From the NCBI RefSeq assembly GCF_029227915.1, contig NC_079886.1, positions 21,366,501 to 21,430,500 on the forward strand: 64,000 nucleotides of DNA, given 5' to 3'. Made by a program: the position numbers and the translations under genes. Below are positions 56,768 through 64,000 of this stretch, piece by piece (the stretch's first letter is position 1; every line of letters begins with the position of its first letter). The notes beneath the pieces were generated by a model. The model was given only the letters and a program-made list of their open reading frames with translations. It ran no database searches and was not told the DNA's origin. The stretch comes from Hydractinia symbiolongicarpus (taxonomy: Eukaryota; Cnidaria; Hydrozoa; Anthoathecata; Hydractiniidae).

Positions 56768-59429
56768 ATGTTAAGTTGCGGTGAAGAGAAATATTATGCT
56801 TTGTATAGAATCGGCAAGGTACGAAGTGAGGTGGCGATGCATTACTTTCAAGGAAAAACGAAACCTCTAAAAACATATTATGGTTGTCAAAATCATCATC
56901 CTTTATGGTATATCCCTCCTGTTGATCTTACGCCAAGACTTTATACTTGTCCAAAAAAGGATAGAATTAAGACAAACGTTGCCAAAAAGAAAAAGGAAAT
57001 TGAATTTTTATTGCCTAAATTTTGTCTACCTAAACTTTGTCAAGTAAACTCTGAAAAAAGTAACAAGATGATAACGCATTTTCGTGCCTTAACTGCAAAT
57101 ACTGACAGGAGAAGTACTTTAAAGACAGGTTATCATGAAAAACAACGCTATTCACAACCAAGACCTCGTCACTTTGGAGATGACATCCATAGACCTGTAA
57201 GAGGCTTGGGATCGTTTGTTTGTTTGTTTATATATTTCTTTTGTTTTTCGCGCTTAACTGATTGCCACGGAAGTTCACGAAATTTTTGCGCACATTAGAT
57301 GCTGCGCGAATAATTAGTTACTTACTTATGTTACTTATGTTAACTTTTGAAGTTGTAGCTTCACGCCTGTCGTGAACGACCGACGTCTGTCACTTCTTCC
57401 TCTTCTTCTACTCCATCTCTAAAGAGAGAAGGATGAAGATTAAATCGAACTACAGTGACTATACTGTTTTCTGAGGCTTCATTTGTCCCGAGGATCGGAG
57501 GTTCATCTGTGAGATTTTTGAGAAACTTGTCGAGGGTTGTTTTAAACTTTAAAACTGGACAGGTACGATAATAACAACAGTTTTTAACACATTAAGTAAC
57601 AACGTGAAATTATAATGCGTGGAATATTTATGTTCAGATGTAGCACGAAACTTAGATTGCATGAAACTGGAAAAGACGGTGAGATTTGAAGTTTCGTAAT
57701 ACTTTAAGGTCATCAATAATAACAATCCTTTGAGTGTTAGTTGACGTAAGTGCCCGTCCCTACATAAAGTTACAGACAAAAAAACAAGGCTGATTAACGG
57801 ACAGTTTCTCGTTGTACGAAATGAACTTCACCACTCTAAAGTTTTCTCTTATTAGCAGACAGGAAAGAAAACACCGATGGTAATTTTTTTCGTGATGTTA
57901 CTTGCTGCATCAGCATTGTACTTTACTACTTTTCCTATCAACTCTAGTACTTTCTGATGTCTATAAATAATATATTTATGAGTATATCCAATCTATATTA
58001 AGCTGAATTGACTTTGGGTTACCTACTTTATTGGTTAAAAACCTGTTTCCTCTTTTAAATTGAAGAGGAAAAACGAGACTCTCAAAATATTGAACAGTTC
58101 TAATTAGCGGACAAAAAATGTTTTTTTAAAGGTGTTCGCTAATGAGCAAGTCGACTGACTGTATCATTCGTGTATTGCGCAAAAATTAAATGTGTGAAAA
58201 TATGCGAAATTTCATGAATTAAATTCACTCATGTTGCCAGGCATTTACGCCTTTTAAAGTTTTTCCGTATCAATAAAGAGAAAAGTTCCTGGAAAAATAG
58301 GAAGGATTTCATACAACAGCTTAGTCTCCAAAATTGTTATTCTCTTAGCTTGACGACAACAAACTCCACAACAAGGAAGAAATTCAAGTAAAACACAAGC
58401 AGGATTCTTTCAATGAAAAGTTCAAAAATGAAGACTTGAAATACAAGGGTAATGTGGTTTCATTGTTTGTATTGGAATTATTGAGATAAATGAGGTCGAA
58501 TGCCTTACTGACAAAAAGAATCGACAAAGTCTTTATTATCGAGGTTTCTCTCAAAAGTTCTAGGGAGGTGGAAACTAAAAATTTAAGATATTTTTTCTTT
58601 TCTATTCTTCTTTCTAATTGTTTTTAAAAATCTCTAAACTTGCCTCCAAAATTCTTTTAGATTAAGGTTGAAAGCAAAATATACATTTGGTTAGCTAATA
58701 CGTCCATCTCGAAGAACTTTCATAAATTTCGCTTCTTCAGACCTTTTTCGCAAAAATTTGTAAAAATGATCACTCGCGAAAGTTATCCATTAACATATTA
58801 TAAAAATTCTAAGTTTTAAAAGCTTTCACCTTCTTTTAAACTACCACATTTATCTCGAAACTAGGAAATATATTTGCATAGCATGTATGATAAAAAAATC
58901 AGTTACCAAGGTCTGGAAATTCGAAATGTAAGCAATACTAATAGTTACTCTCTTAAAAAAAATTCAATTTGTGGATTTGCAAAAGATTACCAAAAACATT
59001 TTGCCAGTTTTTCAGCTAGTGAAACTTTCTCCGCTAGTCACAAAAAAGCCATTATAATAAAATAAGAGAGAAAGACTAATCACATCACAGTTTTATTGCA
59101 GCATCAAGCCTGCATTCTTCACAGGTCGACTCTAATAATTGTCCCCAGTCCTTTAAATACTTGTAATAAATATTTGCAAATTATCAGTACCAATTAAAAA
59201 TTTTTTAGCCCCGCACTGATGTAGAATGATAAATGTCTTGCAATTTATAGATGAACAGTTATCGCTGAAAGCAAACCACGGTACCACATTGTCAAAGAAG
59301 ATTGATTGTCAAATGGACGTACCTTTAAAATTTGACTCGAAGTTGTATTTACCGAAAACAGTAGGTGCTTTATCAACTCTAATATATCAGTATAACTTTC
59401 CTACTGAAACTGAAATTGGGTTTTCGTAG
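56768..59429 (+). CDS. Unrecognised basic protein, three exons
   Basis: Exons 56768-57196 (donor CCT|GTAAGA), 58349-58448 (acceptor CTCTTAG, donor G|GTAATG) and 59251-59429 (acceptor TTTATAG) join in frame (phases 0 and 1) to give 235 residues. The protein is Lys/His-rich, soluble, with no signal peptide or membrane segment. Notable are a Trp-Pro segment (HHPLWYIPPVDLTPRLY), a Lys run, a Lys/Glu helix in the middle, and an aromatic C-terminus (YQYNFPTETEIGF). The Pro/Tyr-rich short-motif style resembles axonemal or sperm microtubule-associated proteins, but this is only an impression. An alternative exon near 58880 is open but does not fit the phase. Confidence 0.5.
57361..57554 (-). CDS. Terminal exon of an unrecognised minus-strand gene
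   Basis: After acceptor CCTGTCCAG (phase 1) the frame is open for 63 codons to TGA. It contains LDKFLKNLTDEPPILG, VTVVRFNLHPSLF and an acidic tail (VEEEEEVTD). It lies inside intron 1 of the plus-strand gene at 56768-59429. It may be the 3' end of the gene whose exons lie at 61.1-63.5 kb, but the linking exons were not found. Confidence 0.45.
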
Positions 59430-61132
59430 CATTTTGGTAAAATGTTCATTCTGCAGCCTGATTATTTGTCTTCTATACTTACAATACAAAGCTTAAACAT
59501 TATTTTCCACCCTCTCAGTTTTTATGATCTCGCTTGTTTTATTTCAAAATTTTCATGATTACGCTCCCACATAATTGCAGAAATTTAGCGAATGGAAAAT
59601 TTGCATTTTATCAGCGTAAACGTAAATCAGTCATTATAGGATTTTGCGAACGTAAACTTTCACGAATCGACGATCTTGGAATATTTTGTGAGCATTAACT
59701 TTAACGAATCTCCCAAAGAGTTAATTTCCAAACCAAGGATAAGCACTGAAATAGACCATTTTTAGTGAAAATTTTTTTGCGAATTGTTCGAAATTCACGA
59801 AAATTCTGCTAAAGTTTCTGTCACTAAAGCAGTCAAATCCCAAACGATCCCAAAGAATTTGACGTCATTCAGAAACTGCGTAAACAGATAAAACGTACGA
59901 ATATATTTCTTCCCGTTAGAACTATGCAAAACCGTCAGAAGATAATTTCTACAAGATTGTTGAAAAATCTCTTGATTGGATACCAAGTAAAACTGGAACG
60001 TTAGATCGTCCATTTATAAATGATAACACGACACGTGATTGGTTAGAAGTAACGAGAGCAGGACCAAGACATTACAGAATTGATTAAACACGCAGTCATA
60101 CAAGTAGAATATAGTTTAGTAATTTCAGTCGCTTTTACGAACTATAATTTTACTGGAAAAACAGGAAGAGTTGATCGAAGAAACATCTTAATTATTACAC
60201 ATGTTTACATGACCTGCGTAGATCGCATGGAAGTGGAGCTACTAGACTTCAGACAATCTGTATTTTTCATACTTTAATCTAACGTAACAATTTATTGAAT
60301 AAACTAAAGTGACAGCAATATTGCAACGTTAACTGGTTGTACTTGTCAACATAAGTTTCAAAAATGATCTTGATTCATTTTTCAGATCACTGCTTGAAAC
60401 ATTAGCTGCAGCATGGTTGCTTTCTCTTTAATTGCAGACCAGTGCATAGCAGAATTCTAGGTATTGTCGCAAATGGTATACAATACTTTTTTTGATTTTG
60501 CAATCTTGCAGCATCTTGTACACCTATTTCTTCATAGTTTATTATTACCTTTTTACCTTATTTTTTTATAACAACATAATATAATATATGTCACAGAATA
60601 TAAAATAACAAATATTATATAGTATGCGTCCTTTGTTTTCATATATCCCATATCACATAAAAAAATGATCTATTTAGCAGAACTCATTACCACAGACGTC
60701 GAAATGTTAATTTTTTATGTAACGGGACATATATACGATGTCTATTGCTCGCGTTTTGAACTTACACAAGCATGTGTATACGAATTTCTCAAGATTGCCA
60801 TTAAATTCGCACAACTGGATAACTCACAGGATTGAATCATGTAATGATCAGGTTAAGTAACGCCAAGCTGCTTTACGTCGTTAACTTGTTGTCGCAAACT
60901 AAAATTAGACAAACACAATGTAATAAAAATAGCAAACTTTGTCAAGAAAAATTACCTCAAATGACACATTTGCAAAAATAGCCCCTGCAAATTTTTTTTA
61001 TTGTTGTAATTTAATATTTTAAGCAGATTAATATATTCGTAAAATCATATTTTTTAATTATATACATACTATCAGCATATCTTATAAAAATGAGTAAACC
61101 CGTCTAAAACATAAAGCGGTGAAATTTCCTAC
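59430..61132. other. No supported exon
   Basis: AT-rich. It may be intron of a minus-strand gene running from the right edge. Short frames at 59795-60013 and 60080-60277 lack splice support. Confidence 0.4.
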
Positions 61133-63484
<2,352 letters not shown>

Positions 63485-64000
63485 CTACGTATAAATTGTT
63501 AAGTATCAGCATAGGATAACACTAACAAACCAAGAAAAAACGCCTAAGTTTAGATTTTATTCACCATTGCATATCAAATTTGTGTTTGCCGACAAAATTA
63601 ATATGTAATAATAAAAAAAAACTCTGAGTGATGGATGAAGTGACAAACTTACACTTGCAAATCAAACATTTTTTGAAAATATATATCCAAACAAAACTTG
63701 TACAATAACTTATTGAGACAATAAAATCTTTAAATACTCGATTTACATTCTAAAATTTAAACTATTTACAAATTTTGGTGCATCCCCTAAATTAAGGGTT
63801 TCCCGCAACCGAACCTTCCCCTCCCAGTAAGAGCAAATTAGAAATCATACACCCCCAGTTAGTGTCAGTGTGTTCACACCACGATCCTTTCTGCTTATAT
63901 TTCTTTAAACAGATATATTCAAACCAAAATGAAGATTTGTTTACTTTTAAAACATTTCCAATTTTGGGTCTTTCATTATCAGAATTTTGGAGGCTTGTGG
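63485..64000. other. Presumed intron, no supported exon
   Basis: Upstream of the last minus-strand exon seen. No exon with clear splice sites was recognised before the edge. Confidence 0.4.

Noticed and set aside
58865-59065. Open frame that could be a further exon of the 56.8-59.4 kb gene
   Set aside because: Its acceptors give phase 0 or 2, while the preceding exon ends in phase 1.

Overview
The window is AT-rich, intron-containing animal DNA with no prokaryotic features. Three things point to a cnidarian, most likely a medusozoan or hydrozoan. Two predicted secreted proteins end in cysteine blocks with the minicollagen spacing C-x3-C-x3-C-x3-C-x3-C-C, known from nematocyst capsule proteins. 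The host genes are ordinary metazoan ones (PDIA4, HSPBAP1, mitochondrial uL14m, an MTERF-type factor, SLC35B1). The interspersed repeats are of types common in cnidarian genomes. Species cannot be set from the sequence.

Layout. 1-4.3 kb is the decayed remainder of a Polinton/Maverick-like element: a protein-primed type B DNA polymerase with a large internal deletion, then frameshifted fragments. 4.4-4.75 kb holds two head-to-tail copies of a hairpin-headed repeat. 5.18-6.58 kb is a single-exon, glutamate-receptor-shaped channel whose pore carries a potassium filter (TVGFGD). 7.4-10.5 kb holds relics of a Mutator-like transposon with terminal inverted repeats and of a probable Penelope-like element.

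12.7-25.0 kb is a cluster of putative nematocyst-type secreted genes. A minus-strand gene has two exons that each encode one copy of an unassigned 'SC...GWC' domain. A 1,335-codon Thr-rich minus-strand reading frame has two C-terminal minicollagen-type cysteine blocks. A divergent plus-strand gene (23.55-24.97 kb) joins signal peptide, SC...GWC domain, Thr-rich stalk and two cysteine blocks in one 415-residue protein. All SC...GWC domain exons end in phase 1, which fits modular exon use.

28.76-30.40 kb is a secreted PAN-like/EGF/C-type-lectin gene. 32.46-40.01 kb is a nine-exon PDIA4 gene whose introns carry a LINE fragment and SINE-like copies. 41.28-46.26 kb is HSPBAP1 on the minus strand; a 1.9-kb Harbinger-like transposon sits exactly against the 3' splice site of its first intron. 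MRPL14, SLC35B1 and an MTERF-family gene follow on the minus strand (47.2-52.1 kb). 53.77-55.54 kb is a hAT-like element containing an exon-like open frame. 56.77-59.43 kb is a three-exon unknown plus-strand gene. From 57.36 kb to the right edge there are exons of one or two unrecognised minus-strand genes, plus a 150-bp TGTC microsatellite inside another hairpin-headed repeat.

Exon limits were read by eye from splice consensus and phase agreement. Family names rest on motif recognition; no database search was run.
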